This document shows, piece after piece, positions 8,631-17,229 of a stretch of 42,469 nt of DNA. The stretch is from Dehalococcoidia bacterium (GTDB taxonomy: Bacteria; Chloroflexota; Dehalococcoidia; GIF9; AB-539-J10). Under the pieces are notes generated by a model. It did not search any database. It had not been told where the DNA came from and was given only the letters and a program-made list of their open reading frames with translations. The position numbers were made by a program, and so were the translations under genes. The stretch lies in contig PUON01000019.1 in NCBI GenBank assembly GCA_003552125.1, positions 1-42,469 on the forward strand, read 5' to 3'. Each line of letters starts with the position of its first letter. Position 1 is the first letter of the stretch.

Positions 8631-9673
8631 TGGTGATGGAATCTGTCGACATAGGCATCCTGGGAGCAGAAGGGCTTGTTGGACAGGAACTCCTCAAAAT
8701 TCTTGAGGAGCGCAGGTTTCCAGCAACTTCCGTTCGCTTGTTCGACACCGATCGAACACCGGGTGCGGAGTTCTTCTTCAGCCACAAGAGATTGGAGGTT
8801 GTTGAAGCCACACCGGATGGGTTCCGCAATCTCGATGTCATGTTCTTCTGCGATGGCATCGATTCGAGTCGTCGCCTGTTGCCGTCCGCGCTTCAGGCTG
8901 GTGTGGTGGTTGTGGACGACAGTGGAGCCGTCGCCAACGATGAGTCGGTACCTCTCGTGGTTCCGGAGGCTAATGCCGAGACGATCCTGAAGCACAAGGG
9001 CGTCCTTGGAAGCCCGGGCAGTTCTACAATCCAACTCGTTGTTGCACTGGCGCCGCTGCATCGAGTGAATCCGGTCAGAAGGATTGTGGTAAGCACTTAT
9101 CAGCCGGTGTCGTGCAGCGGTACGACGGCGGCGTTGAAGGAACTGACTGCCCAGGCAAAGCGTGTCCTGGAGGGTCGGCGTGTGTGCCCTCACATGTACT
9201 CGCATCAGATCGCTTTCAACGTGCTCCCGGAGATAGATGTGTTTCTGGACAACGGGTATACGAAGGAAGAATGGCGGATTGTCCAGGAGACGCGCAGGGT
9301 GTTGGGGGACAGCGCAATCGGCATCTCGGCCACTTGTGTCCGCGTGCCGGTGTATTTCGGTCAGAGTCAGTCGGTGAACGTAGAGTTCGATGCTGCAATG
9401 ACTCCGGACGAGGCCCGCAGGATTCTCGCACAGGCACCGGGTATACGGATCCTCGATGACCCGAGCGTCAGCTTCTATCCTCAACCGTGGGCTGCAAGTG
9501 GTTTGAATCACGTCTTTGTCGGCAGAATCAGGCGAGACTCATCCCGCCTGAATGCCCTGTCGATGTGGATTGTCTGTGATAATCTGCGCAAAGGTGCTGC
9601 GCTCAACGCGGTCCAGATTGTCGAAGAGGGTTTGCGGCGAGACTGGATCAAGTCTAAGAAAAGGAGGGCCTGA
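8630..9673 (+). CDS. asd: Aspartate-semialdehyde dehydrogenase homologue with altered active site
   Basis: Length (347 residues) and overall sequence are those of ASADH: GAEGLVGQELLKILEER at the nucleotide fold, LDNGYTKEEW, SATCVRVPV and NLRKGAALNAVQI. The active site is not. The catalytic motif PNCSTIQ reads PGSSTIQ, with Ser at 131 in place of Cys, and the conserved GHSE reads GQSQ, with Gln at 245 in place of the catalytic His. The NADP/phosphate-binding segments are also changed (FDTDRTPGAEF for the usual SxRSxGK region; SGAVAND for the usual SSxFR). Q158 and R238, which match Gln162 and Arg267 of E. coli, remain. It sits between dapB and dapA, and a ribosome site six bases before dapA suggests co-expression. 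It is probably a non-catalytic paralogue, comparable to USG-1, or has new chemistry. GTG at 8630, GTG at 8633 and ATG at 8636 are all possible starts. Confidence 0.85.
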   Translation: MVMESVDIGILGAEGLVGQELLKILEERRFPATSVRLFDTDRTPGAEFFFSHKRLEVVEATPDGFRNLDVMFFCDGIDSSRRLLPSALQAGVVVVDDSGAVANDESVPLVVPEANAETILKHKGVLGSPGSSTIQLVVALAPLHRVNPVRRIVVSTYQPVSCSGTTAALKELTAQAKRVLEGRRVCPHMYSHQIAFNVLPEIDVFLDNGYTKEEWRIVQETRRVLGDSAIGISATCVRVPVYFGQSQSVNVEFDAAMTPDEARRILAQAPGIRILDDPSVSFYPQPWAASGLNHVFVGRIRRDSSRLNALSMWIVCDNLRKGAALNAVQIVEEGLRRDWIKSKKRRA

Positions 9674-9674
9674 G

Positions 9675-10571
9675 ATGCCGGCATTTGGAAGGCTCTTGAC
9701 CGCTATGGTCACCCCATTTGATGAGAATGGTGAAGTGGACTATCCACAGGCGAGGAGACTGGCACGTGCGCTGATGCAGTCTGGCAGTGATGGTTTGGTG
9801 GTGTCCGGTACCACGGGAGAGTCGCCCACGCTCACCATGGAGGAGAAGCTGCGCCTGTTTGGGGAGATCAAGGATGAACTGGGCGAGGCAGGCGTGGTGG
9901 TTGCCGGTACCGGGAACTACAGTACTCGTGAGAGTATTGAGTTGACCCGTGAAGCTAAGAAGATGGGTGTCGATGCGTGTCTACTCGTGGTTCCCTACTA
10001 CAATCGGCCGACCCAAGAGGGACTGTACCGGCATTTCAGCACGATCGCCACTGCGTGCGATCTGCCCTGCATTATGTACAACGTGCCATCAAGGACCTCG
10101 TGCAACCTTGCGGCCGAGACCGTAATACGCCTCAGCGCGGTTGATAACATCATTGGAGTAAAAGAAGCCAGTGCGAACTTCCGGCAGATCTCAGAGATCA
10201 TACAGGGTGTTCCCAATGACTTCCTGGTATACAGCGGTAATGATGGCGATACCTTTCCGCTGATGGCCATGGGAGGCTACGGTGTGGTGGGTGTGGTTAC
10301 GCATCTGGTGGGCCTCCAGACAAAAGACATGATGGAGAAGCTTCTTGACGGAAGAACCGAGGAGGCAGCCGTGATTCATCGACACCTCCTTCCGTTTGTG
10401 GATGCGATGTTTCTGGTGGCGAACCCAATACCGTTGAAGTTCGCGATGAATCGCCTGGGCTTTCGCGTGGGGCCAACACGATTGCCTCTGTGTGAGCCTG
10501 ACGAAAAGACCGCAGCAACAATCTCAACCGCACTGGAAAGCGTCAGAATTGATCTGTTGCTTCCCGGTTGA
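9675..10571 (+). CDS. dapA: 4-hydroxy-tetrahydrodipicolinate synthase
   Basis: The 298-residue class I aldolase condenses pyruvate with aspartate semialdehyde, the first step specific to lysine/diaminopimelate. SGTTGESPTL supplies the Thr pair, YNVPSRT the Tyr and substrate-binding Arg, and GVKEAS the Schiff-base Lys. I start at the ATG preceded by AGGAGG, one base after the upstream stop codon; a frame extending back to 9552 overlaps the previous gene and has no family similarity. All catalytic residues are present, in contrast to the Asd homologue next door. Confidence 0.96.
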   Translation: MPAFGRLLTAMVTPFDENGEVDYPQARRLARALMQSGSDGLVVSGTTGESPTLTMEEKLRLFGEIKDELGEAGVVVAGTGNYSTRESIELTREAKKMGVDACLLVVPYYNRPTQEGLYRHFSTIATACDLPCIMYNVPSRTSCNLAAETVIRLSAVDNIIGVKEASANFRQISEIIQGVPNDFLVYSGNDGDTFPLMAMGGYGVVGVVTHLVGLQTKDMMEKLLDGRTEEAAVIHRHLLPFVDAMFLVANPIPLKFAMNRLGFRVGPTRLPLCEPDEKTAATISTALESVRIDLLLPG

Positions 10572-10604
10572 TGGTGTGCAGCAGTTGTGCCGGCCAGCTA
10601 TGGG

Positions 10605-11882
10605 TCAGGGGTTCACTTCGATCATCTGTTCGCGCTTGGGACCCATCGAGACGAGTGAAACCCTGCAGTCGAGCAGGTTGGATATAGTATCGACGTACTT
10701 GCGGGCGTTGACCGGGAGTTGTGAGTACTCACTGATCTCCTCTGTGCACTCCTGCCATCCCGGCAGTTCTTCGTACACTGGTTCGCAACGCTCCACCCTT
10801 TCGATCTGGGCAGGAAACTCGGTCGTAAATGCTCCATCAATACGGTAGCCCGTGCAGATCTTGATTGATTCGAATCCATCGAATATGTCCAGGTGTGTCA
10901 GTGCAACCTCTGTCATGCCATTGATTCTGACGCTGTACATTCCAGCTATTGCGTCGAACCAGCCGCACCTTCGTGGTCGCCCTGTTGTTGCCCCGTACTC
11001 CCTGGCCTTCTCCCTTATAAAATCTCCCATCTCACCCTTCAGTTCCGTAGGCATCGGGCCACTGCCGACTCGCGTGGCATATGCCTTAAACACACCTATT
11101 ACCCGCTCAATCTGAGTAGGGCCGATTCCACTGCCCAGTGTGGCGTTGCCAGCCAGTGGAGACGACGATGTTACATACGGATAGGTTCCGAAGTCGGTAT
11201 CGAGCAGAGCACCTTGTGCGCCCTCGAGCATAATCCTGTCGCCCCTCTTCAGCGCCTGGTGGATTATTGGTAGGGAGTCGACTACGTGCGGGCGCATCTG
11301 CTCGGCAAACTCAATATACTGGTTGAAGACCTCATCCACCGACATTCCAGGGTGGCCATACAGAGAAGTGAGGAGTGCATTCTTCTGCTCCATAACCAGT
11401 TCAAGGCGCGCACGAAATACGGCACTGTCCATGAGGTCGCCTACCCGTATTCCTATTCTGGCGACCTTGTCCACGAATGCGGGACCGATTCCCCGTTGTG
11501 TGGTGCCTATAGCGCCACGCCCCCTACGATCTTCTTCGAGGCTGTCCAGCAGTGTGTGGTAGGGCATGATCAGATGGGCTCTGTCGCTGACGAGGAGATT
11601 GTGGGTCCCAACACTATGCTCACGCAGTTCCGAGATTTCGCGCATCAGCACCGCAGGATTCACTACCACGCCGTTGCCTATGATGCAGGTAACCTCAGGA
11701 TAGAAGATTCCGGAGGGAATCAGATGGAGTCTGAAGGTACCGTGAGGATTCACGGTGGTGTGGCCGGCATTGTCTCCGCCAGCGTACCTTACAACCATGT
11801 CGGCATTGGCGGCAAGCGAATCGATTACCTTGCCTTTCCCCTCATCTCCCCACTGACCTCCCACAAGCGCGAGAACTGACAT
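10605..11882 (-). CDS. purA: Adenylosuccinate synthetase
   Basis: This 425-residue enzyme uses GTP to join IMP and aspartate, the first step from IMP to AMP. GGQWGDEGKGKVID holds the catalytic Asp and the P-loop, NAGHT the catalytic His, GTTQRGIGP the IMP loop and GRPRRCGWFD a C-terminal base-binding segment. The ATG overlaps the stop of the upstream phosphatidyltransferase gene by one base (TAATG), so the two are probably coupled. It faces dapA tail to tail across 33 bp in which I see no clear terminator. Confidence 0.97.
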   Translation of the reverse strand: MSVLALVGGQWGDEGKGKVIDSLAANADMVVRYAGGDNAGHTTVNPHGTFRLHLIPSGIFYPEVTCIIGNGVVVNPAVLMREISELREHSVGTHNLLVSDRAHLIMPYHTLLDSLEEDRRGRGAIGTTQRGIGPAFVDKVARIGIRVGDLMDSAVFRARLELVMEQKNALLTSLYGHPGMSVDEVFNQYIEFAEQMRPHVVDSLPIIHQALKRGDRIMLEGAQGALLDTDFGTYPYVTSSSPLAGNATLGSGIGPTQIERVIGVFKAYATRVGSGPMPTELKGEMGDFIREKAREYGATTGRPRRCGWFDAIAGMYSVRINGMTEVALTHLDIFDGFESIKICTGYRIDGAFTTEFPAQIERVERCEPVYEELPGWQECTEEISEYSQLPVNARKYVDTISNLLDCRVSLVSMGPKREQMIEVNP

Positions 11883-12481
11883 TATTCTCCGGGCTCCTTT
11901 CCTTCACGATAAAGATACAGCAGTCGTTCGACGACAGTTATTGAGGCGCCGACTGCCACCACTGAAACTGATATAAATACGAAGCCTGTAAACAGTCCCA
12001 GCGCCAATACTATAACCCTCTCCGTTCGCGTAAACAAACCCACTGTGCACTCGATACCGATCACCTCTCCACGGGCGCGAATATAGCTCACGAGGAAAGA
12101 GGAGATCAGTGCGACCAGGGTGACCATAAGGGCAGTGCTGTTGCCCGATTGACCGAACCAGATGCCAATCCCGGCGAGCAATGCGCCCTCCGACACGCGG
12201 TCGCCTGTAGAATCGAGGATCGACCCGAAGCGGGAAGTCTTGCCAGTGGCGCGTGCCAGGGCACCGTCAAGCGTATCGAATATCGCTGCCCCACCAAGCA
12301 CCAGCCCCGCTGCCAGGAATCTCCCCTCTGAGGCCAGCCACGCAGCCCCAATGGTTACTACTACACCGGTGATGGTAAGCGCATTGGGAGGCACCCTGCA
12401 CCACTCCAGTGCTCGCACGAGCGGAGCGGCTATCATGGCGCCAGCCTTTCTTCGCAATCTGTGCAGATTCGCCATCGACAT
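11882..12481 (-). CDS. pgsA: CDP-alcohol phosphatidyltransferase, probably phosphatidylinositol-phosphate synthase
   Basis: A membrane enzyme of about 199 residues that transfers a phosphatidyl group from a CDP-lipid to an alcohol. The full family signature is visible, DTLDGALAR then G, D and D at the expected spacing (GSILDSTGDR). Several hydrophobic segments surround it, for example ALMVTLVALISSFLVSYI and VIVLALGLFTGFVFISV. The gene follows ino1 closely, so the likely acceptor is inositol-3-phosphate, giving phosphatidylinositol phosphate as in actinobacteria; a glycerol-phosphate acceptor cannot be excluded. The start is uncertain: ATG at 12481 lacks a ribosome site, while a TTG at 12520 has AAGGG and would add 13 residues that read through a strong hairpin. 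Confidence 0.85.
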   Translation of the reverse strand: MSMANLHRLRRKAGAMIAAPLVRALEWCRVPPNALTITGVVVTIGAAWLASEGRFLAAGLVLGGAAIFDTLDGALARATGKTSRFGSILDSTGDRVSEGALLAGIGIWFGQSGNSTALMVTLVALISSFLVSYIRARGEVIGIECTVGLFTRTERVIVLALGLFTGFVFISVSVVAVGASITVVERLLYLYREGKEPGE

Positions 12482-12486
12482 GCTAC

Positions 12487-12506
12487 GGGCCCGCGCATGC
12501 GGGCCC
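12487..12506. repeat. Perfect 8-bp GC-rich hairpin at the phosphatidyltransferase start
   Basis: GGGCCCGC, a GCAT loop and GCGGGCCC make a perfect stem six bases upstream of the ATG at 12481 and within the possible TTG-initiated extension. On the ino1-pgsA message it would form next to the start codon. It could mask or position the start or mark an RNA processing point. No T-run follows, so it is not an intrinsic terminator. Confidence 0.75.
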
Positions 12507-12535
12507 GGTAAATCATTCAAGGCCCTTATATGCGG

Positions 12536-13660
<1,125 letters not shown>

Positions 13661-14102
13661 ATTATTGCCAGCCTCCTTAGGTTGCGGTTATCGTCATCTT
13701 GGCGACTTTCTCTCACCGGTCATCTGCATGGACTATATAAGGAGCAGTTCGTCCGCGTGCGGTGAATCACTATTGGAAGCGCAAGCAATGAGCATCCCCG
13801 GAGCCTCCACGGCTTACCCGCAAAGCGGGACGAGGTGTGAGCAGGATGAGCAACACGCTTCTCGCGCACGTCTTCATGTGCGACACTGACAGCTTCGTCT
13901 TCTGTCGTTGTCGCCGCTGTACTTGAAATACCCCGTGACCCATCAACATTATCTCATGACATCCTTCGTGTCAATACGTATGAGTGCGTGGCGTCGCAGC
14001 AGGTGCTGGATAGGAGGAAGAGACGGTCTGCCCCTGTTTTCACGGCGAACATAAGAGGGTACACTTACGGGGTCAACAGAATCTGGCTGAGGAGGGACAC
14101 GT
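13661..14102. other. 442-bp divergent intergenic region with nested hairpins
   Basis: Holds the upstream regions of ino1 (minus) and the acyl-CoA dehydrogenase (plus). On the plus strand three stems nest: CATCC/GGATG (13793-13797 with 13844-13848), CCTC/GAGG (13804-13807 with 13832-13835) and CCCGC-AAA-GCGGG (13817-13829). A separate hairpin, CGCAC/GTGCG, spans 13865-13882. A 26-codon frame starts at 13846 within GGATG and ends at 13926, encoding a Cys-rich end (FCRCRRCT); it has no homologue that I recognise. No known riboswitch signature fits. A clear ino1 promoter was not found; ACTATA at 13732-13737 (TATAGT on the minus strand) is the best -10. Confidence 0.4.
14037..14065 (+). promoter_or_regulatory. 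Weak candidate promoter of acyl-CoA dehydrogenase gene
   Basis: TTTTCA and TACACT with a 17-base spacer match the sigma70 consensus at four of six bases each and lie 37 bases before the ATG. Spacing and position are right, but the match is weak enough to arise by chance. Confidence 0.3.
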
Positions 14103-15239
14103 ATGGATTTCCATCTGACCGAGGCGGAGCAGATGCTCCAGGCGACAGCTCGTGAGTTTGCCAAGAACGAGATTGAGCCAGTTGCTGCGGCCGTGGACAG
14201 GGCCGAAGTGTTCGCGATGGATAACTTCAAGAAGCTCGCTGAGGTTGGCTTCACCGGACTCGCGATACCCGCAGAGTACGGCGGAAGTGGTGGTGACATC
14301 ATGTCGCTGTCCATTGTAATGGAGGAAGTCGCGAGAGCCTGTGCATCAACCTGCGACATAGTCGACGCTCACATAAGCCTGTGTGCACGACCGATCCTGC
14401 TGTACGGCAATGAGGAACAGAAGAAGAAGTATCTGCCCCCTTTGTGTTCCGGTGAGAAGGTCGGAGCCTTTGCCATAACCGAGGCTGAGGCCGGTAGTGA
14501 CATCGCGAACATCAAGACTACTGCAGTACGTGACGGAGACGACTACGTACTGAACGGTTCCAAGCTCTTCATCACGAATGGACCAGCCTGCGATACCATC
14601 GTTGTGTTCGCCGGCATACCCGACCTGGCGCCACGAGGTATGACGGCCTTTATCGTTGAGGCTGACATGCCCGGGTTCAGTCGAGGTCCGCAGTATGAGA
14701 AGGTAGGTATGAAGGGGGCTACTAACGCCGAACTCGTGTTTGACAACATGCGTGTTCCTGCGGCTAATCGACTGGGAGAAGAGGGCAAGGGCATGAAGAT
14801 CTGCCTCGGCACCCTCGACGAAGGCCGCATCGGGATCGCCTGCCAGGCTGTTGGCATCAGCCAGGCAGTGCTGGAGCACTGCGTTGAGTATGCGAAGGAA
14901 CGCAAGCAGTTCGGCAAGCCTATTGCTGAGAATCAGGCGATTCAGTGGATGCTGGTGGACATGGCCTGCCAGATCGAGTCTGCCCGGCTGCTTATGTACA
15001 AGGCCGCGCGCATCATGGACGAGGGTGGTAACCCGTCACGAGCGGCGGCCATGGCGAAGCTGGTAGCTAGCGACAGTTGTATGCAGATCGCTGTTAACGG
15101 TATTCAGATTCTTGGTGGCTACGGCTACATGATGGATTCACCTATGCAACGCTACTTTCGCGACGCCAAGCTCACTCAGATCTACGAGGGAACTTCGGAA
15201 GTCCAGCGCATGGTCATCGCACGCGATCTCTTAAGATAG
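14103..15239 (+). CDS. Acyl-CoA dehydrogenase (short-chain/butyryl-CoA type)
   Basis: This 378-residue flavoprotein introduces a trans-2 double bond into an acyl-CoA, passing electrons to an electron-transfer flavoprotein. AFAITEAEAGSD and FITNGP form the FAD/substrate region, and ERKQFGKPI and ILGGYGY are family signatures. The catalytic base is E362 in QIYEGTSEVQR, the position used by short-chain, butyryl and glutaryl-type enzymes. GAGGAGGGA precedes the ATG. The next gene encodes 4-hydroxybutyryl-CoA dehydratase, whose product crotonyl-CoA is what a butyryl-CoA dehydrogenase makes or consumes, so a C4 substrate is a reasonable inference. Sequence alone does not fix the chain length. Confidence 0.92.
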   Translation: MDFHLTEAEQMLQATAREFAKNEIEPVAAAVDRAEVFAMDNFKKLAEVGFTGLAIPAEYGGSGGDIMSLSIVMEEVARACASTCDIVDAHISLCARPILLYGNEEQKKKYLPPLCSGEKVGAFAITEAEAGSDIANIKTTAVRDGDDYVLNGSKLFITNGPACDTIVVFAGIPDLAPRGMTAFIVEADMPGFSRGPQYEKVGMKGATNAELVFDNMRVPAANRLGEEGKGMKICLGTLDEGRIGIACQAVGISQAVLEHCVEYAKERKQFGKPIAENQAIQWMLVDMACQIESARLLMYKAARIMDEGGNPSRAAAMAKLVASDSCMQIAVNGIQILGGYGYMMDSPMQRYFRDAKLTQIYEGTSEVQRMVIARDLLR

Positions 15240-15269
15240 TCCCACGCGTCTGTGCATAGCTTAGAACGG

Positions 15270-15305
15270 CTCCCTTCGCAGTGGTGGCCACCACCGCGAA
15301 GGGAG
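15270..15305. repeat. 36-base inverted repeat between acyl-CoA dehydrogenase and abfD
   Basis: A perfect 10-bp stem, CTCCCTTCGC (15270-15279) with GCGAAGGGAG (15296-15305), encloses a second palindrome, GTGGTGGCCACCAC (15281-15294), with one A-C mismatch between them. It lies 31 bases after the dehydrogenase stop and is followed by no T-run. It could be a 3'-end stabiliser, a processing site that sets different levels for the two genes, or a Rho-assisted terminator. Confidence 0.8.
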
Positions 15306-15388
15306 TGTCTGTCCTGCGGTGGGGTTTCCGCGCGGTGGCTGTTCACATGGGCCGGAGGAAGTAACGAAGCGGCGACCGGAGGTTTGAG

Positions 15389-16816
15389 GTGAAGACCAAG
15401 CAGCAGTATATCGACAGCCTCAGGCGACTCAATCTCGAAGTGTATCTGTTTGGCGAACGAGTCTCCAACCCTGTTGACCATCCGATGGTGGTGCCGTCTA
15501 TGAACGCGGTCGCTGCCACGTATGAACTTGCGCAGGGAGACGTGATGACAGCGATCTCCCATCTCTCCGGAGAGCGCATCAATCGCTTCACTCACATCCA
15601 CCAGAGCACTGAAGATCTCGTCAGGAAGTCCAGGATGGAGAGGTTGATGGGTGCGTATACCGGGACGTGCTTTCAGCGGTGCGCGGGGATGGACGCGCTC
15701 AATACGCTGTCCGTCGTCACGTTCAATATCGATCGTGCACATGGGACACGCTATCATCAACGGTTCCTCGACTTTCTGCACTATGTCCAGAAGGACGATC
15801 TCGTATGCGACGCTGCTATGACGGATGCCAAGGGGGATCGGCGTTTGAGGCCGGCGGAACAGGCTGATCCGGACATGTACACGCGAATAGTGGGTGAGGA
15901 TCGCGAGGGTATCGTGGTGAGGGGAGCGAAGCTGCACCAGACGGGGGCTCTCAACTCGCACGAAATTATCGTTGTGCCGACGCGAGCGATGCGGGAGGAA
16001 GACAAAGACTATGCGATATCGTTCGCCATTCCGAGCGATACCAAGGGTGTGATCTACATCTATGGCCGCCAGCCGAGCGATACGCGAAAGCTGGAGGGTG
16101 AAACGTATGATGTGGGCAACCTCTCATATGGCGGACACGAGTGCCTTGTGGTGTTCGATGACGTGTTCGTGCCATGGGAGCGAGTCTTCATGTGTCGGGA
16201 GTATGACTTCGCATCGCAACTGGTGGAAACGTTCGCTTCATACCATCGGCAGAGCTACGCCTGCAAGTCGGGGATGGGAGATGTGCTCATAGGGGCCACG
16301 CAGACGATCGCCGAGTACAACGGCATTGCGGATGCGCCACACGTCCGTGACAAGATCGTGGAGATGAACCACTTGAATGAGACGATCTACTGTTGCAGCC
16401 TGGCCTGTGCGTACGAGGGAGCCCCCGAACCTTCCGGTACGTACTACGTCAATTCTCTTATGGCGAATATCACTAAGCTGCACGTGACAAGAGTGCCATA
16501 TGAGCTTGCCCGGATGGCGCATGAGATTGCGGGTGGCGCTGTGGTGACGGTGCCCTCTGAAAAGGACCTCAGGAATCCGCAGATCGGCCGCTTTGTCGAG
16601 AAATACATGAGGGGATCCCCGGACGCGCCCGCTGAGAACAGGATGCGGGTGCTGAGGCTTATCGAGAGCCTCACCATGGGCATGGGGGCCTCATGCTATC
16701 TTCCGGAATCCATGCACGGAGCAGGCTCCCCGCAGGCACAGAAGATCATGATCGCCAGGCAGGTGAACCTCGGGCTGAAACAGAAGGCTGCCGGGCGTCT
16801 GTGTGGCATCATATGA
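15389..16816 (+). CDS. abfD: 4-hydroxybutyryl-CoA dehydratase / vinylacetyl-CoA isomerase
   Basis: The 475-residue product matches the [4Fe-4S] flavoenzyme that dehydrates 4-hydroxybutyryl-CoA to crotonyl-CoA by a ketyl-radical route. Cluster ligands C94 and C98 (TCFQRC), H286 and C292 (YHRQSYACK) are present, as are RGAKLHQTGALNSHE, LNETIYCC and ESMHGAGSPQAQ. Compared with my recollection of the Clostridium aminobutyricum enzyme (His292, Cys299), the gap between His and Cys is one residue shorter, and a short segment after TYELAQ is also missing. The start is a GTG behind GGAGG. The pathway could be aminobutyrate or succinate fermentation, or part of a 4-hydroxybutyrate cycle; the window does not decide. 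Confidence 0.9.
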   Translation: MKTKQQYIDSLRRLNLEVYLFGERVSNPVDHPMVVPSMNAVAATYELAQGDVMTAISHLSGERINRFTHIHQSTEDLVRKSRMERLMGAYTGTCFQRCAGMDALNTLSVVTFNIDRAHGTRYHQRFLDFLHYVQKDDLVCDAAMTDAKGDRRLRPAEQADPDMYTRIVGEDREGIVVRGAKLHQTGALNSHEIIVVPTRAMREEDKDYAISFAIPSDTKGVIYIYGRQPSDTRKLEGETYDVGNLSYGGHECLVVFDDVFVPWERVFMCREYDFASQLVETFASYHRQSYACKSGMGDVLIGATQTIAEYNGIADAPHVRDKIVEMNHLNETIYCCSLACAYEGAPEPSGTYYVNSLMANITKLHVTRVPYELARMAHEIAGGAVVTVPSEKDLRNPQIGRFVEKYMRGSPDAPAENRMRVLRLIESLTMGMGASCYLPESMHGAGSPQAQKIMIARQVNLGLKQKAAGRLCGII

Positions 16817-16843
16817 TGCCACACAGAACCGATCAGTCGGTTC
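16799..16843. terminator. 28-bp perfect palindrome plus second hairpin between convergent genes
   Basis: Bases 16799-16826 form a perfect palindrome with arms CTGTGTGGCATCAT and its complement, spanning the abfD stop codon. It abuts a second stem, GAACCGA-TCAG-TCGGTTC (16826-16843), which includes the stop of rbfA on the other strand. Two back-to-back stems at a convergent junction are what a bidirectional terminator would look like, but neither side has a run of Ts. The structure is certain; termination is inferred. Confidence 0.6.
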
Positions 16844-17180
16844 CGGTGACCTGATCGATGAGATGCAGAAGCGCAGCCCCGCGCTCGATGGAATCGTCAT
16901 ACTCGAACGCGAACTCCGGCGCATGCTTCATACGCAAGTTGGTAGACACTTCCTTCCGAATGAAGCCGGTGGCCGCGCGGAACCCTTCGATCGTCTGTGC
17001 CTGAGTCTCGGTATCTCCCATCACGCTGACATACACACGCACGTGTCTGAGGTCTTCAGTGATCGAAACCTCAGTTATGGAGATGAGATTCGAGAGGCGA
17101 GGATCGTTGAGGTCTTTCTCCAGCAGACGGCTGATTTCCTGTTGTATGGCCCGGTTGAGCCGCAGAGTTCTTCTTGACAC
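16833..17180 (-). CDS. rbfA: Ribosome-binding factor A
   Basis: RbfA is a small KH-fold protein that helps mature the 5' end of 16S rRNA and the 30S subunit, especially in the cold. The 115 residues contain SRRTLRLNRAIQQEISRLL, DPRLSNLISITEV and the C-terminal PEFAFEYDDSIERG, all typical. I choose the GTG at 17180 because GGGAGG lies five bases before it; an ATG four codons upstream would add MGGG and disrupt that site. It ends the nusA-ylxR-infB-rbfA operon. Confidence 0.93.
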   Translation of the reverse strand: MSRRTLRLNRAIQQEISRLLEKDLNDPRLSNLISITEVSITEDLRHVRVYVSVMGDTETQAQTIEGFRAATGFIRKEVSTNLRMKHAPEFAFEYDDSIERGAALLHLIDQVTGTD

Positions 17181-17229
17181 GCCACCTCCCATTGCAGGTG
17201 CGCGCTTCTTTCACGCGTACGAAATTGTG

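Noticed and set aside
8543-9511. A 322-codon minus-strand open frame opposite the Asd homologue.
   Set aside because: No motifs; the Asd frame is clearly the coding one. Considered because the Asd product looks non-catalytic, but Asd conservation outside the active site settles it.
13780-13860. A known riboswitch (cyclic-di-GMP, guanidine, SAM, cobalamin or T-box) in the gap before acyl-CoA dehydrogenase or ino1.
   Set aside because: Short matches such as GGGACGAGG occur, but none of the required conserved cores could be assembled on either strand.
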